Positions 24,339 through 33,864 of a DNA stretch of 51,782 bases are shown one piece after another. Source of the DNA: CAZAOY01 sp964486925 (GTDB taxonomy: Bacteria > Bacillota > Clostridia > Oscillospirales > Ruminococcaceae); assembly GCA_964486925.1 (NCBI GenBank), contig CAZAOY010000011.1, positions 1-51,782 of the forward strand. Reading direction: 5' to 3'. Numbering within the stretch: the stretch's first letter is position 1; each line of letters opens with the position of its first letter. The notes under the pieces are model-generated. The model had not been told where the DNA came from. It saw only the letters and a list, made by a program, of their open reading frames with translations, and did not search any database. A program made the translations under genes and the position numbers.

Positions 24339-25534
24339 GATCGGCTGTCTAACTGCTTTATCTTTTTAGTTAGTAGAAAAAGATGGACAATCCCCCCCGC
24401 TGTAACAAATCCCGCCGCTATAAGATACATAACGGTGTATCCAAAGCTTTGGGTAACAAATCCGAACAACCCACCAATACCCATCCCAATATCGTTAAAT
24501 AACCCATAGGTCGCATTTCCCACACCCTTTCGCTCATTTGGGACAAACCTAAAGATTAGCGATCCGATTAAAGGTGCTACAACCCCAAATCCAAACCCCG
24601 AAACCGCTCCCGCAACAATTATTAGCACTACCGATCTTGCAAAGGATACCATAATAACCGACACAACAAACAGTGCTATCCCTGTAGCTATCAATACCGA
24701 TATGCTAACACGCTTTGCAAGCTTTCCTGTAACAACCCTTACCGCTATTACAGCAATACTGCTAAAGATAAAGAATAACCCTGTATTCTTTATCCCTCGC
24801 TCAACCCCGCAGTCTGTTAGAAAGTTTGTAAGTGTGCTATGTCCCACCACCACTAACATCCAGACGACCGAGGGGATTACCACCGACAGCTCCACAAACG
24901 AGTATATCCCCCTTAATATCTTTTTTGTACTCTTAACACAATTATGCTCTTTACCCCTATGCCGCTTAGACGCACGCTTTGATTGGATAAATAAAGGGGA
25001 TAACGCACCTGCTAACGCTATTACTGCACTATATATAAATAAGATTAAAACGCCTTGATTGTTAAATACCCAAATCCCTAACATTGGGGAAAAGGACATG
25101 GCAAGCGCTGTAGCGGCTCCAAAGTACAAAACCCCATCAACAAGTCTTTCCTTGGGTACTACATCCGCAACAATGGTTGCCGCCGCACCAAAATAGATCC
25201 CTTGGCTTATTCCGTTAAGAAAGCGGATAACATATATTACCGTTATATCCCTTATGAAGATGTACGATACAGTGGTCGCCAGATACGAGAACCCTCCTAT
25301 AATCAACATTAACCGCCGCCCAAACCTATCCTGTAGTCGCCCCGAAACAAGTCTGGTTGCCGCCATTGCCACTAGCTGTACAGTTATCATAATCCCCGAA
25401 ACACCATTATCTCCACCTAAACTTTTTATGTATAGCGGGAAGGTTGACATTAGTAAACTATTTGTCATCGCAGAGAAGAAGGCTGTTAAAAGCACAAAGA
25501 TAAAATCCTTAGTCCATAACCTCTCTCCACCCAT
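24314..25534 (-). CDS. major facilitator superfamily transporter
   Basis: This 406-residue protein has about 12 membrane segments. The MFS loop 2-3 signature is visible as SGRLQDRFGRRLMLIIGG (about 55-72), with a second-half equivalent (TGKLAKRVSISVLIATG). It has a charged central loop (KRASKRHRGKEHNCVKS). It resembles drug-efflux type MFS proteins, but the substrate cannot be read from sequence. Start at 25534 is chosen because GGGGGT lies 7 nt upstream; the TTG five codons earlier overlaps that site. Confidence 0.85.
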   Translation of the reverse strand: MGGERLWTKDFIFVLLTAFFSAMTNSLLMSTFPLYIKSLGGDNGVSGIMITVQLVAMAATRLVSGRLQDRFGRRLMLIIGGFSYLATTVSYIFIRDITVIYVIRFLNGISQGIYFGAAATIVADVVPKERLVDGVLYFGAATALAMSFSPMLGIWVFNNQGVLILFIYSAVIALAGALSPLFIQSKRASKRHRGKEHNCVKSTKKILRGIYSFVELSVVIPSVVWMLVVVGHSTLTNFLTDCGVERGIKNTGLFFIFSSIAVIAVRVVTGKLAKRVSISVLIATGIALFVVSVIMVSFARSVVLIIVAGAVSGFGFGVVAPLIGSLIFRFVPNERKGVGNATYGLFNDIGMGIGGLFGFVTQSFGYTVMYLIAAGFVTAGGIVHLFLLTKKIKQLDSRSKSPTKHS

Positions 25535-25550
25535 AGCCAGTACCCCCAAA

Positions 25551-25585
25551 TAAAAATATAGATAATCAAAGCTGATTATCTATAT
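25551..25585 (-). terminator. intrinsic terminator after the AAC(3)-family gene
   Basis: A perfect 13-bp inverted repeat (25556-25568 and 25573-25585, 4-nt loop) is followed on the minus strand by TTTTTATTT (25555-25547). It stands between the AAC(3)-family gene and the MFS gene, which are on the same strand, so MFS expression may need its own start or read-through. Confidence 0.75.
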
Positions 25586-25642
25586 TCTTAGTTAATATTC
25601 TAAAATTATCCTCATTTATTTTAATCATAAAAAATGACCTGT

Positions 25643-26461
25643 TTATGATATACGCCCTCCCGCTACTGCGTCGTTACAGCGCTGACAGCTTAGGTCATCG
25701 CAGTGGGTGATGGACTGATTTTGCAGAATTGCTCTGGTAGCTATCTCTATCGTAGTCTTTGCGGGGTAGATCCTCCATAGGCTATTTCCTACGGTCATCC
25801 TGCTCTCAACAGATGATAGCGGCTGTTCAAGATTGTTAAACCCCTCCGAACAGCTTCCTACTGACACTGGGATTGGTTTACCGTCCCTTCCATTTGCGTA
25901 CTGCACAAAAAGCGTTCTTCCAGATAGCTGTTCGGCATAGTGTATGGCGGTCATTTTAGTTAGGTCAACCCCCATTAGGATAATGTAGCCGTCAAGCTCT
26001 GCAAGTGCTTTAAATGGTGCGTATACGTTAGTCTCAGTCTGTCCTAAAACTAGAAGCTTTGCCAGCGACCCTAAAGCGGCAAAGGAGTTAATAGGGTGGT
26101 ACCCTCTTTCTCTATCGGGATAGCGTAGTAACTCATAGGGGATTCTTCCTAAGCTATCCCAAGAGATATCGTTTGACCGCTCGGTAAAAATCTTTCCTTT
26201 ATCCTCAATAATATAATCATCTCTGTATACACATCCATTCCTTGCAGGCCGTTTGTCCTTAGGAAAGGCTATGGTATAATCATATGTAAAGGTCGGTACT
26301 AAAGCTGTGCAGCCCTTATCGATAAAACCGTCTATCACCGTCCTTGCTCCACCCTCTACCTTGCCAAAGGAGCTAAGGGATGAATGGATACAGATTGGCT
26401 TGCCTGCAATACCGAGTACTTCAATTGCACTATAAATATCCTGCTTTGTAACAGTTGTCAT
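25643..26461 (-). CDS. AAC(3)-family N-acetyltransferase
   Basis: This 272-residue protein resembles aminoglycoside 3-N-acetyltransferases: VCIHSSLSSFG-type beginning (ICIHSSLSSFGKVEGGA), VPTFTYDY, HPINSFAALG, and IHYAEQLSGRTLF with the expected active-site histidine region. A short Cys-rich tail (CDDLSCQRCND) is an addition. Many chromosomal members do not confer aminoglycoside resistance, so resistance is not claimed. Start 26461 has GGGAGC 7 nt upstream; a longer reading to 26509 would overlap the YczE gene. It is probably co-transcribed with the LacI and YczE genes. Confidence 0.82.
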   Translation of the reverse strand: MTTVTKQDIYSAIEVLGIAGKPICIHSSLSSFGKVEGGARTVIDGFIDKGCTALVPTFTYDYTIAFPKDKRPARNGCVYRDDYIIEDKGKIFTERSNDISWDSLGRIPYELLRYPDRERGYHPINSFAALGSLAKLLVLGQTETNVYAPFKALAELDGYIILMGVDLTKMTAIHYAEQLSGRTLFVQYANGRDGKPIPVSVGSCSEGFNNLEQPLSSVESRMTVGNSLWRIYPAKTTIEIATRAILQNQSITHCDDLSCQRCNDAVAGGRIS

Positions 26462-26489
26462 CTTAATGCTCCCTATATACAGAATAATG

Positions 26490-27158
26490 CTATCTAAACC
26501 TATTAACAATACTAGCTGTAGACTTCTTTACATGTGGCATAAAAAATTGTGCAATAGGGCCTATTAAGATAATATTTACAATAGTACCAATCCCTACAAC
26601 CCCACCAAGGAAAAATCCTACCACAACAAGGGTGGCATCCACCGAAATTCTTGCCCATCTAAACTGAATCTTTGCCTTATCCGAAAGGATTACCGACATC
26701 AGGTCGTTTGCACCAATCCCAATATCCGCACAGATGATAACTGCAAGCCCAAAAGCGCACACAACGCACGCTAACGCCATTATTATTAACCGTAGATAAA
26801 AAGGAGTTGCGGCGGTTATAATACCGCCTAAAAGATACGAAACGAAGTCTATCGACGGCCCCATTATTACAAGCGCTGCTATTGTGCCTAGCTTTATATA
26901 ACCTTTTGTAAAGATTAAAATTCCGATAATCATGGTTAGGTTAATTAAAATATGTGCCATACCATTAGAAACACCTAGCGTTCTGGCAACCCCTTGCATA
27001 AATACGGAAAAGGTATCAGAGCCTGTATCTGTTAGCACAAAGGCGGATACTCCTATCGATATTATAAAGCTTCCTAAAGCAAATAACACGGTACGCACCG
27101 TTAAGTTCTTTACGCTTCGTTTCTCCTTTTGTAACCGTTTAGCTTGATTATCCACCAT
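26490..27158 (-). CDS. YczE-type membrane protein, second paralog
   Basis: This 222-residue protein has about five to six membrane segments: FALGSFIISIGVSAFVLTDTG, HILINLTMIIGILIFTKG, ACVVCAFGLAVIICADIGIG and GGVVGIGTIVNIILIGPIAQFF. It shares its final motif and overall plan with the protein at 12119-12763. Function unknown in the family; transport or regulation has been suggested from context only. Three candidate starts (GTG, TTG, ATG) lie in a row; the ATG at 27158 has the best distance to GAGGG. It follows the LacI regulator by about 20 bp. Confidence 0.78.
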   Translation of the reverse strand: MVDNQAKRLQKEKRSVKNLTVRTVLFALGSFIISIGVSAFVLTDTGSDTFSVFMQGVARTLGVSNGMAHILINLTMIIGILIFTKGYIKLGTIAALVIMGPSIDFVSYLLGGIITAATPFYLRLIIMALACVVCAFGLAVIICADIGIGANDLMSVILSDKAKIQFRWARISVDATLVVVGFFLGGVVGIGTIVNIILIGPIAQFFMPHVKKSTASIVNRFR

Positions 27159-27179
27159 CAACACTACCCTCTCATCTAG

Positions 27180-28217
27180 CTATCTATTCTCGGAATTTTT
27201 TCTAAACTGTACCGTTGCAAACACACGTATCTCCTCATAAATCCGTTCAGACTCTTTTATCCTCCAGATAATCTGGCTGGCGATACGCTTGCCTATGTAC
27301 TCGTTAGAAACGCTAGCGGTTGTAAAATACTGCTTTGTAAAGGAGGTGTACTCTATGTCTCCGTGTCCCGAAACCATAACGTTTTCATAAAGGCGTGGAT
27401 TTTTCACCTGCATTGTAGCTATTACCGCCCCCGCAATCTGATCATCGATACATACTATTGCATCCGGTACACAGCTTAAAGTCGATAGCACATCTTCAAT
27501 GGACTGGCGCTTTGAAAATCTATATGGGTCAGAGGTAAAGCACAGGGATTTATCTACCGACATCCCTATCTCCTCATGTGCTATACAAAATCCCTGCCAT
27601 CTATCATATGCAGACTTTGAACTATGGATATCCCCTATGAATGCGATATTCTCACACCCGCTATTAAACATATGCTGTGTTATCCGTTTAATGCTATCAA
27701 CCCCATCAACACAGATTACATCTCCATTTAAGATAGATGGTGTATACCCTATAAGGCTGTCATAGTAAACCTTTGGTACTTTTAGGTTTACAATCTCTTT
27801 AATCGCAGTTTCATTCTTTACATTAACAACAATAATACCGTCAACTGTGCCGCTAGTTACAATTGAAGGCATGGAAACCGTTCCATCACCTAACACCTTA
27901 ACCTCACCGTAAACAAGCGAGTATGGGGTATTTAAAAACTCTTCATATGCACCACTGGTTATCGAGCTGCAAAACCCCTTGGAATCATCCTTCATGGTAA
28001 GCATTAGTATGACCTTACTGCCATACACGCCCTTAGCATCCGACACGGAGTTTGCAACGCTTGCTTTTAGCTTGTAATACCCCATCTCCTTAGCTGTCTT
28101 TATTATTAACTCCTGTGTCTGAGGCAAAACACCTGCCTTACCATTTAACACCCTTGATATGGTATTACGTGATATACTAAGCTTGTTTGAAATATCTTGT
28201 ATCGTTACTGGTTTCAT
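27180..28217 (-). CDS. LacI family transcriptional regulator
   Basis: This 345-residue regulator has an N-terminal helix-turn-helix and hinge (TIQDISNKLSISRNTISRVLNGKAG, 5-29; TAKEMGYYKL) and a periplasmic-binding-like effector domain (about 65-340; NIAFIGDIHSSKSAYDRWQGF, PDAIVCIDDQIAGAVIATMQ). LacI proteins normally sense sugars or nucleosides. The glycogen debranching gene is directly upstream and YczE, AAC(3) and MFS genes are downstream on the same strand; which of these it controls is unknown. Confidence 0.9.
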   Translation of the reverse strand: MKPVTIQDISNKLSISRNTISRVLNGKAGVLPQTQELIIKTAKEMGYYKLKASVANSVSDAKGVYGSKVILMLTMKDDSKGFCSSITSGAYEEFLNTPYSLVYGEVKVLGDGTVSMPSIVTSGTVDGIIVVNVKNETAIKEIVNLKVPKVYYDSLIGYTPSILNGDVICVDGVDSIKRITQHMFNSGCENIAFIGDIHSSKSAYDRWQGFCIAHEEIGMSVDKSLCFTSDPYRFSKRQSIEDVLSTLSCVPDAIVCIDDQIAGAVIATMQVKNPRLYENVMVSGHGDIEYTSFTKQYFTTASVSNEYIGKRIASQIIWRIKESERIYEEIRVFATVQFRKNSENR

Positions 28218-28359
28218 AGCACACCTTTTCTCTACTAATTTATTTTATTATCTATGACTACTTTCATTACTGTGGTATATCTGCCAAAGCTTAACTGCTT
28301 TTATAATAATGAATTATCTGTAATGTGGTAATAAAGATAGCAGAAAAAGATGAATATCT

Positions 28360-30513
28360 TTATCCTCTTGGCTCTGCTATCATAACACAAACCGACCTTG
28401 GTAAAAGTTCAATCCTTCCGGGTACATGTACTAGCTCTCCCGCAATCGCTCTCTTTATCGACGCCTTTGTGTCCTCCTCGGCGGTATTAACCGCAATCTT
28501 CCAAGATAGGTTTGGCGGTAGTATAGGTAGCGAAAGTCCGTGTGGCTCCCAATGGGCGTTAACAGCTACAAACACTATATCATCCTTAGTGTCTGTACTA
28601 TCCCTACCCGCAAACATAACCCCTATAACCCTATCTTCTTGTGAATATCCTTCTACCCAAGGCTCTACCCCATGAAGGCTCATATACGGAAATCCGCAAA
28701 CAGCAGGGCTTGTATCCTTGCGTATAACAACATGGTTGTTCCTAAAGTCTATCATATATTTAAAGAAGGTATAGATATCCTCATTCTTCTGGGTAAAGCT
28801 CCAGTCAAGCCAAGATATCTCATTATCCTGACAGTAAGCGTTATTGTTACCAAACTGAGTGTTGCAAAATTCATCCCCCGCCAAAAACATAGGTGTACCT
28901 CTACTACACATAAGCACTGCACAAGCATTCTTTATAAGCCTTTTGCGTAGTGAAGTAACGTTGTAGTCATCTGTCTCTCCCTCTGCGCCACAGTTCCAGC
29001 TTCGGTTGTCATCAGCACCATCGGTGTTGTTCCAACCGTTATCCAGATTGTGTTTCATGTTATAAGAGTATAGATCATACAGCGTAAACCCGTCGTGGCA
29101 GGTAATAAAGTTTACAGAGGCATCTACCCCTCGCTTTTGAGGGTTATATAGATCTCGTGAACCTGTTATCCGCTGTGCGGCATTATTTGCGGTATTGTAG
29201 TCACCCTTTAGAAAGCTTCTAAGGTCATCGCGATATCTCCCGTTCCATTCAGCCCATCGGCTCCATGACGGAAAGCTACCAACCTGATATAGCCCACCCG
29301 CATCCCATGCTTCTGCAATAAGCTTTACGCTTCCTAATATAGGATCAAACGCTAGGCTTTGAAGTAGCGGTGGTTTGCTCATAGGTGAACCATCCTCGTT
29401 TCGCCCTAGTATCGTTGCAAGGTCAAACCTAAACCCGTTTACCCTATAGGTAGTAACCCAGTGCCTTAGACATTCCAGTATCATCTGCTGTACTATAGGG
29501 TGGTTACAGTTTAAGGTATTGCCACACCCGCTAAAGTTATAGTACTTACCGTCAGGGGTTAACATGTAGTATATATTATTGTCAAACCCCTTAAACGAGA
29601 AGAATGGCCCATTGTGATCACCCTCTGCCGTATGGTTAAATACTACATCAAGGATAACCTCTATTCCATTCTCATTGCAAGCTTTTACAAGGCTCTTTAG
29701 TTCATTTCCCTCTCTGTTATACTCTGCACTGGAGGCATAGCTTGTGTTTGGTGCAAAGAAGCTAACCGAGTTGTATCCCCAGTAGTCAAGGAGTTCTCTA
29801 CCATTATGCTCCCTTGCACCCATCATCTCGTCAAACTCAAATATTGGCATTAACTCTATTGCATTAATACCTAAATCCTTTAGGTATGGAATCTTTTCCA
29901 TTACACCCGCAAAGGTTCCTGGAAACTTTACATCAGAGGATTCATGTTTTGTAAACCCCCTTACATGCATCTCATATATTATCAGATCCTGCATTGGAAT
30001 AAGTAACTGCCTTGCATTACCCCAGTCAAAATCATCCTTTACCACCCTTGCTTTATAGATATTGCTCTTGTTAGACTTAACCCCCCATGCGCTCTGGCCT
30101 GTTACCGCTTTTGCATACGGATCAAGCAGATAGCTATCCTTATTAAAGATAAACCCCTTTTGCGTATCAAATGGGCCATCCAACCTATATACATACTCAA
30201 AGTCACCAATATTAAGCCCAAACACTATCATAGAGTATACATTACCTATCTTATAGTGATCGGGAAACTTTAACACTGCATAAGGTTCTGTCTGCCCTCT
30301 TTTAAACAAAACTAGCTCACAGGACGTAGCGTTATGAGAGTGTACCGTAAAGTTTACCCCGCAAGGGATAGCCATAGCACCATTAATCTCAAAAAAACCC
30401 GGCCTTACATCAAAGCCATCTATTACATCGAGTGGGACAAGGTGAATTGCGCGTGGAATAACCTGTTCATCATTAGCTACGTTATCTACTAAGCCTGATA
30501 CTCTTTCTTGCAT
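28360..30513 (-). CDS. glgX: glycogen debranching enzyme, GlgX/isoamylase type
   Basis: This 717-residue GH13 enzyme hydrolyses alpha-1,6 branches of glycogen or limit dextrin in the cytoplasm. It has an N-terminal CBM48-type domain (about 20-130), then catalytic motifs DVVFNHTAEG, GFRFDLATIL (nucleophile Asp), IAEAWDAGG (acid Glu) and FITCHDGFTLYDL (His-Asp). The chosen ATG has AAGGAG 9 nt upstream; an extension to 30570 lacks this. No other glycogen gene is nearby. A good promoter lies at 30640-30668. Confidence 0.88.
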   Translation of the reverse strand: MQERVSGLVDNVANDEQVIPRAIHLVPLDVIDGFDVRPGFFEINGAMAIPCGVNFTVHSHNATSCELVLFKRGQTEPYAVLKFPDHYKIGNVYSMIVFGLNIGDFEYVYRLDGPFDTQKGFIFNKDSYLLDPYAKAVTGQSAWGVKSNKSNIYKARVVKDDFDWGNARQLLIPMQDLIIYEMHVRGFTKHESSDVKFPGTFAGVMEKIPYLKDLGINAIELMPIFEFDEMMGAREHNGRELLDYWGYNSVSFFAPNTSYASSAEYNREGNELKSLVKACNENGIEVILDVVFNHTAEGDHNGPFFSFKGFDNNIYYMLTPDGKYYNFSGCGNTLNCNHPIVQQMILECLRHWVTTYRVNGFRFDLATILGRNEDGSPMSKPPLLQSLAFDPILGSVKLIAEAWDAGGLYQVGSFPSWSRWAEWNGRYRDDLRSFLKGDYNTANNAAQRITGSRDLYNPQKRGVDASVNFITCHDGFTLYDLYSYNMKHNLDNGWNNTDGADDNRSWNCGAEGETDDYNVTSLRKRLIKNACAVLMCSRGTPMFLAGDEFCNTQFGNNNAYCQDNEISWLDWSFTQKNEDIYTFFKYMIDFRNNHVVIRKDTSPAVCGFPYMSLHGVEPWVEGYSQEDRVIGVMFAGRDSTDTKDDIVFVAVNAHWEPHGLSLPILPPNLSWKIAVNTAEEDTKASIKRAIAGELVHVPGRIELLPRSVCVMIAEPRG

Positions 30514-30639
30514 TTTGGTACACTCCTTTTTGTTGCATATTAAAAAGCAATTAGTACAGTAGCCTTTCATTTGCTAGCTTTGAAGAAACGATTAATTCCC
30601 AACAGTATTGGACATTCCATGTCAGCAATTCTTTACAAC

Positions 30640-30668
30640 ATTATAGCATAATCAAAGGTACTTAACAA
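30640..30668 (-). promoter_or_regulatory. promoter of the glycogen debranching gene
   Basis: Minus strand: -35 TTGTTA (30668-30663), 17-bp spacer, -10 TATAAT (30645-30640) preceded by TGC, an extended -10 promoter. Transcription would start near 30633, giving a leader of about 120 nt. The 401-bp gap between this gene and the next upstream gene holds this promoter and a hairpin at 30731-30762; nothing else was recognised. Confidence 0.65.
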
Positions 30669-30730
30669 TATAAAATTCGAGGTTATTATGCATTTTGCTA
30701 CAAAAACTTTTAAATCTTTAAGAAAACTTT

Positions 30731-30762
30731 AACCCTCTCGGGTGTACTTACACGAAAGGGTT
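30731..30762 (-). terminator. hairpin downstream of the uroporphyrinogen decarboxylase-like gene
   Basis: AACCCT (30731-30736) pairs with AGGGTT (30757-30762), enclosing a GTGTA/TACAC pair. On the minus strand it is followed by AAAGTTTTC. It lies about 210 bp past the stop codon of the minus-strand gene at 30972. The T-rich tail is modest, so termination is a guess. Confidence 0.4.
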
Positions 30763-30971
30763 AGTTATCGTAAACATTCAGGATATAGCAATGTTCTTAG
30801 CTAATAATTAAGCGGTTACAACTAAATTACAACAGAGAATGCATAATCCCTAATTTAATTATATCAACCCCATAAGGTTTTGTCAACCTTGCATTATAAT
30901 AGTTTACATAATAGTTATATATATTATTATACAACATCTGCTACATTGTTACAGTCTAATCATATATAAAG

Positions 30972-32000
30972 TTACATTACTGCTTCCTCTGCCATAGCAA
31001 GGATATTTTCAGGAGGTACATTGGGTAGGATATGTTCGTGGCTAGGCGACACAATATAGTTTCTCCCTAGTATCTCCTTCACTCGTTTTACCTCATCCCG
31101 TACCTCACTTTGTGTTCCGAAGGTCAAAACTCCCTGCATATCGATAGCTCCTAGGAATATTAAATCCTTACCAAAATGCTGATTTAACGTAACCGCATCC
31201 ATATTTACCGCCTGTGCTTGCAGTGGATGGAGTATATCTACCCCCGCATTTACTAAACGTGGGATAACCTTAAAGATACTTCCACAGGAATGAAGCGCTA
31301 CCTTATAGCCATACCGTTTACCCTGATCGGTAAACATCTTTAGATAAGGCATAACAAAGCTATCAAAGCATTCGGGGGATATCATAGTATCTAGCTGTGT
31401 ACCAAAGTCGTTACCAAAGAAGGTTGCATCGATTCTATCCCCTACCTGTTTAAAGTATATCTCATTCGCTTCATAGTAGTATTCCACCACCCGCTCGGTT
31501 ACAGCTGAAACTATCTTAGGATCGGTATACATCTTTGTAAAGTAGTTCTCCATCCCAAAGAAATCCGCAACTACATGGTAAAAACAGCTCCACATCCCCG
31601 AAAATACCGCAAATCCGTCTTTGTTCGCGCGCTCCACCTGCTGTATAACATCGGTAAAGTCTAGATGTTTAAGGTCAGGCCATGGATAATCCTTAACTTT
31701 GGCAACATCCGAGTCGGTATATTCTGCAAAAAAACCGCTATCACCTAGGTTTTTATGGCTCATTATGTTGTAGTATGGGTCTAGCGCAGGGCGGTTGTCG
31801 GGTGATCTATACCCGCTGTCCGCCGTTATCCAGTGGATTGTATCGTTTAATCGTAACCCTATATCATACTGATCCCCTCCCTTACAGCCTAGATAGTCAA
31901 GCATACTATCCATAGCCCTATCATCTACATTACCATGCCAAAAGCCGCAGGTATCGGATCTTCTTTCCATTATTAGGTCAAACCGTTCTTTCCCCGTCAT
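30972..32000 (-). CDS. uroporphyrinogen decarboxylase (URO-D) family protein
   Basis: This 342-residue TIM-barrel protein belongs to the URO-D/MtaA-like group (COG0407 type). Visible stretches are the N-terminal MTGKERFDLIMERR, central YYYEANEIYFKQVGDRIDATFFGNDFGTQ, and HSCGSIFKVIPRLVNAGVDILHPLQ near the C-terminus. The HSCG motif supplies a possible zinc site, as in corrinoid or thiol methyltransferases. No heme genes are nearby, so methyl transfer or another role in metabolism is more likely than heme synthesis. It is apparently transcribed alone. Confidence 0.8.
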   Translation of the reverse strand: MTGKERFDLIMERRSDTCGFWHGNVDDRAMDSMLDYLGCKGGDQYDIGLRLNDTIHWITADSGYRSPDNRPALDPYYNIMSHKNLGDSGFFAEYTDSDVAKVKDYPWPDLKHLDFTDVIQQVERANKDGFAVFSGMWSCFYHVVADFFGMENYFTKMYTDPKIVSAVTERVVEYYYEANEIYFKQVGDRIDATFFGNDFGTQLDTMISPECFDSFVMPYLKMFTDQGKRYGYKVALHSCGSIFKVIPRLVNAGVDILHPLQAQAVNMDAVTLNQHFGKDLIFLGAIDMQGVLTFGTQSEVRDEVKRVKEILGRNYIVSPSHEHILPNVPPENILAMAEEAVM

Positions 32001-32032
32001 AAAAATTCTCCTTTTTACTACTTAAAATATAG

Positions 32033-32076
32033 TATGCTATGATACCCATAACATCCGTTAAAGGTATCATAGCATA
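32033..32076. repeat. perfect 14-bp inverted repeat between trpB2-type and URO-D-like genes
   Basis: TATGCTATGATACC (32033-32046) and its exact complement (32063-32076) are separated by 16 bp. The arm shares the 12-mer ATGCTATRATAC with the ends of the minisatellite at 12794-12905. It may terminate the tryptophan synthase transcript (minus strand continues CTATATTTTAAG) or be an operator/promoter element of the URO-D-like gene, which starts 33 bp further on. Confidence 0.65.
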
Positions 32077-32118
32077 TTCTTTTTATGATTGCAATACACA
32101 ATTTTACTTTTTTATGTC

Positions 32119-33486
32119 TTATAGCTTTGGTAGTGTATCAAACCCCTTTTGTAGCTCCTCGTCTGTAGGGATGTAATCACCCATCTGCCCGCTGTTGTAG
32201 TTCATATACGCCGCCATATCAAAATATCCTGTACCGGATAGACCGAACACAATATTCTTATGCTCGCCTGTTTCCTTGCATTCTAGCGCTTGATCGATCG
32301 CTACCCTTATAGCATGGGAGGATTCAGGTGCCGGAAGTATCCCTTCACAGCGTGCAAACTGGGTTGCCGCCTCAAATACATCGGTTTGTTTAACGCTTGT
32401 AGCTTTAATATAACCATCATGGTATAGCTTTGATAGTATAGGGCTCATACCATGGTATCGTAGCCCGCCCGCATGGTTTGACGCCGGCATAAATCCGCTT
32501 CCTAGAGTGTACATCTTCATTAGTGGAGTGGTTTTTCCTGTATCACCAAAATCATACGCATAAACACCACGGGTAAGTGATGGGCAAGAGGCTGGTTCTA
32601 CCGCTAAAAATTCTACATCAGAGCTTCCATTAATCTTATCTGCAAGGAATGGCGCCATAAGTCCGCCAAGGTTAGAGCCACCGCCTGCACAGCCGATGAT
32701 TATATCAGGCTTAATATCATACTTTTCAAGCGCCTTCTTAGTTTCTAGCCCGATTACAGTCTGGTGTAACAATACATGGTTTAGCACACTTCCAAGCACA
32801 TATCTACAGTTTTCATCCTGTGCTGAAACCTCGATAGCCTCACTAATAGCACAACCTAGTGACCCGCCGGTATTAGGGTTCTCTGCAAGTATCCTGCGAC
32901 CTACCTGTGTTGTATCCGAAGGGGACGGTATAACCTTTGCGCCGTAGGTTTCGATAACCGCTTTACGGTAGGGTTTTTGCTCGCTAGATACCTTTACCAT
33001 ATACACCGTTAGATCCATTCCAAAGAATGCACAAGCCATAGATAACGCTGTACCCCATTGGCCTGCTCCTGTTTCGGTGGTAAGCTTTGTTAGACCTTGT
33101 TGTTTTGCATAGTAAACCTGTGCCGCCGCTGAGTTTAGCTTATGCGACCCTGAGGTATTGGTGCCTTCAAATTTATAGTATATATGTGCGGGTGTTCCTA
33201 GTTCCTTCTCTAGGCAGTATGCTCTAACAAGCGGGGAGGGGCGGTACATCCTATAAAATTCTCTAATCTCTTGTGGTATCTCGATAAATCTGTCGGTACA
33301 GTTTAACTCCTGTTCTACTATAGCATCGCAGAACACCTGCTTAAGATCCTCTGCGGTAGCGGGCTTTCCTGTGCCTGGGTGGATAAACGGCTCGTGCTGC
33401 TGCTTCATATCCACACGAATGTTATACCACGCCTTTGGTAGCTCCTCCTCAGTTAGATAGATTTTGTACGGTATGTTGTTACTCAT
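32119..33486 (-). CDS. tryptophan synthase beta chain, TrpB2 type
   Basis: This 455-residue PLP enzyme has the PLP lysine in GSHKLNSA (Lys116), TETGAGQWGTALS, and the glycine-rich phosphate loop CAGGGSNLGG. Length and the N-terminal extension (YKIYLTEEELPKAWYNI) match the TrpB2 subgroup, which condenses indole with serine without needing TrpA. No trpA or other trp gene is adjacent, so indole salvage is likely. The ATG at 33486 is chosen because AAAGG lies 10 nt upstream and the reading to 33600 would run through the T-box. Expression is predicted to respond to uncharged tRNA-Trp. Confidence 0.92.
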   Translation of the reverse strand: MSNNIPYKIYLTEEELPKAWYNIRVDMKQQHEPFIHPGTGKPATAEDLKQVFCDAIVEQELNCTDRFIEIPQEIREFYRMYRPSPLVRAYCLEKELGTPAHIYYKFEGTNTSGSHKLNSAAAQVYYAKQQGLTKLTTETGAGQWGTALSMACAFFGMDLTVYMVKVSSEQKPYRKAVIETYGAKVIPSPSDTTQVGRRILAENPNTGGSLGCAISEAIEVSAQDENCRYVLGSVLNHVLLHQTVIGLETKKALEKYDIKPDIIIGCAGGGSNLGGLMAPFLADKINGSSDVEFLAVEPASCPSLTRGVYAYDFGDTGKTTPLMKMYTLGSGFMPASNHAGGLRYHGMSPILSKLYHDGYIKATSVKQTDVFEAATQFARCEGILPAPESSHAIRVAIDQALECKETGEHKNIVFGLSGTGYFDMAAYMNYNSGQMGDYIPTDEELQKGFDTLPKL

Positions 33487-33540
33487 AATCTTCATCCTTT
33501 CTATAACGAAATTATTACCCTGTAAAAATGTTTCGGATAA

Positions 33541-33806
33541 AACAAAAAAGCCCTTGTCCTCGAAAGGGACAAGAGATTCAATATCTTCCTGCGGTACCAC
33601 CCAAATTGGCTAAAAGCCCACTTAAGTCACATACAAGCATATGTGTTCAACCTTATAACGGGCTTGAATCCCCCGTCAACGCCTACTGTGGGTTATATAA
33701 GCTTTTAAAAGCCTAACACCATTTTGGGTTGCCCTCGTAAGTCCATTCAAATCCACCCTCACCGTTATCTTACACCAACCGATAACTCTCTAAAGATTAC
33801 AATAGA
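33541..33806 (-). promoter_or_regulatory. T-box leader, predicted tRNA-Trp specific
   Basis: On the minus strand the leader holds the T-box sequence TGGGTGGTACCGC (33602-33590), which pairs with the tRNA acceptor end. It is followed by a terminator with CTTGTCC/GGACAAG arms (33571-33565 and 33557-33551) and six T. Upstream, stem I shows the GAGAG and GGTTGG motifs and a likely specifier loop GAATGGAC, where the TGG codon (minus strand, near 33742-33744) reads Trp. A Trp codon agrees with the downstream gene. This is an established regulator class; specifier placement was made by eye. Confidence 0.88.
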
Positions 33807-33864
33807 TTCTACTTACTCTTACTCAACGGTTTAATACTGCTATTTAGTTTAGTAGCTACTGTTA

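Noticed and set aside
25643..26461. Aminoglycoside resistance gene
   Set aside because: The AAC(3) fold is clear, but divergent chromosomal members often lack this activity. The context points to a LacI-controlled metabolic row.
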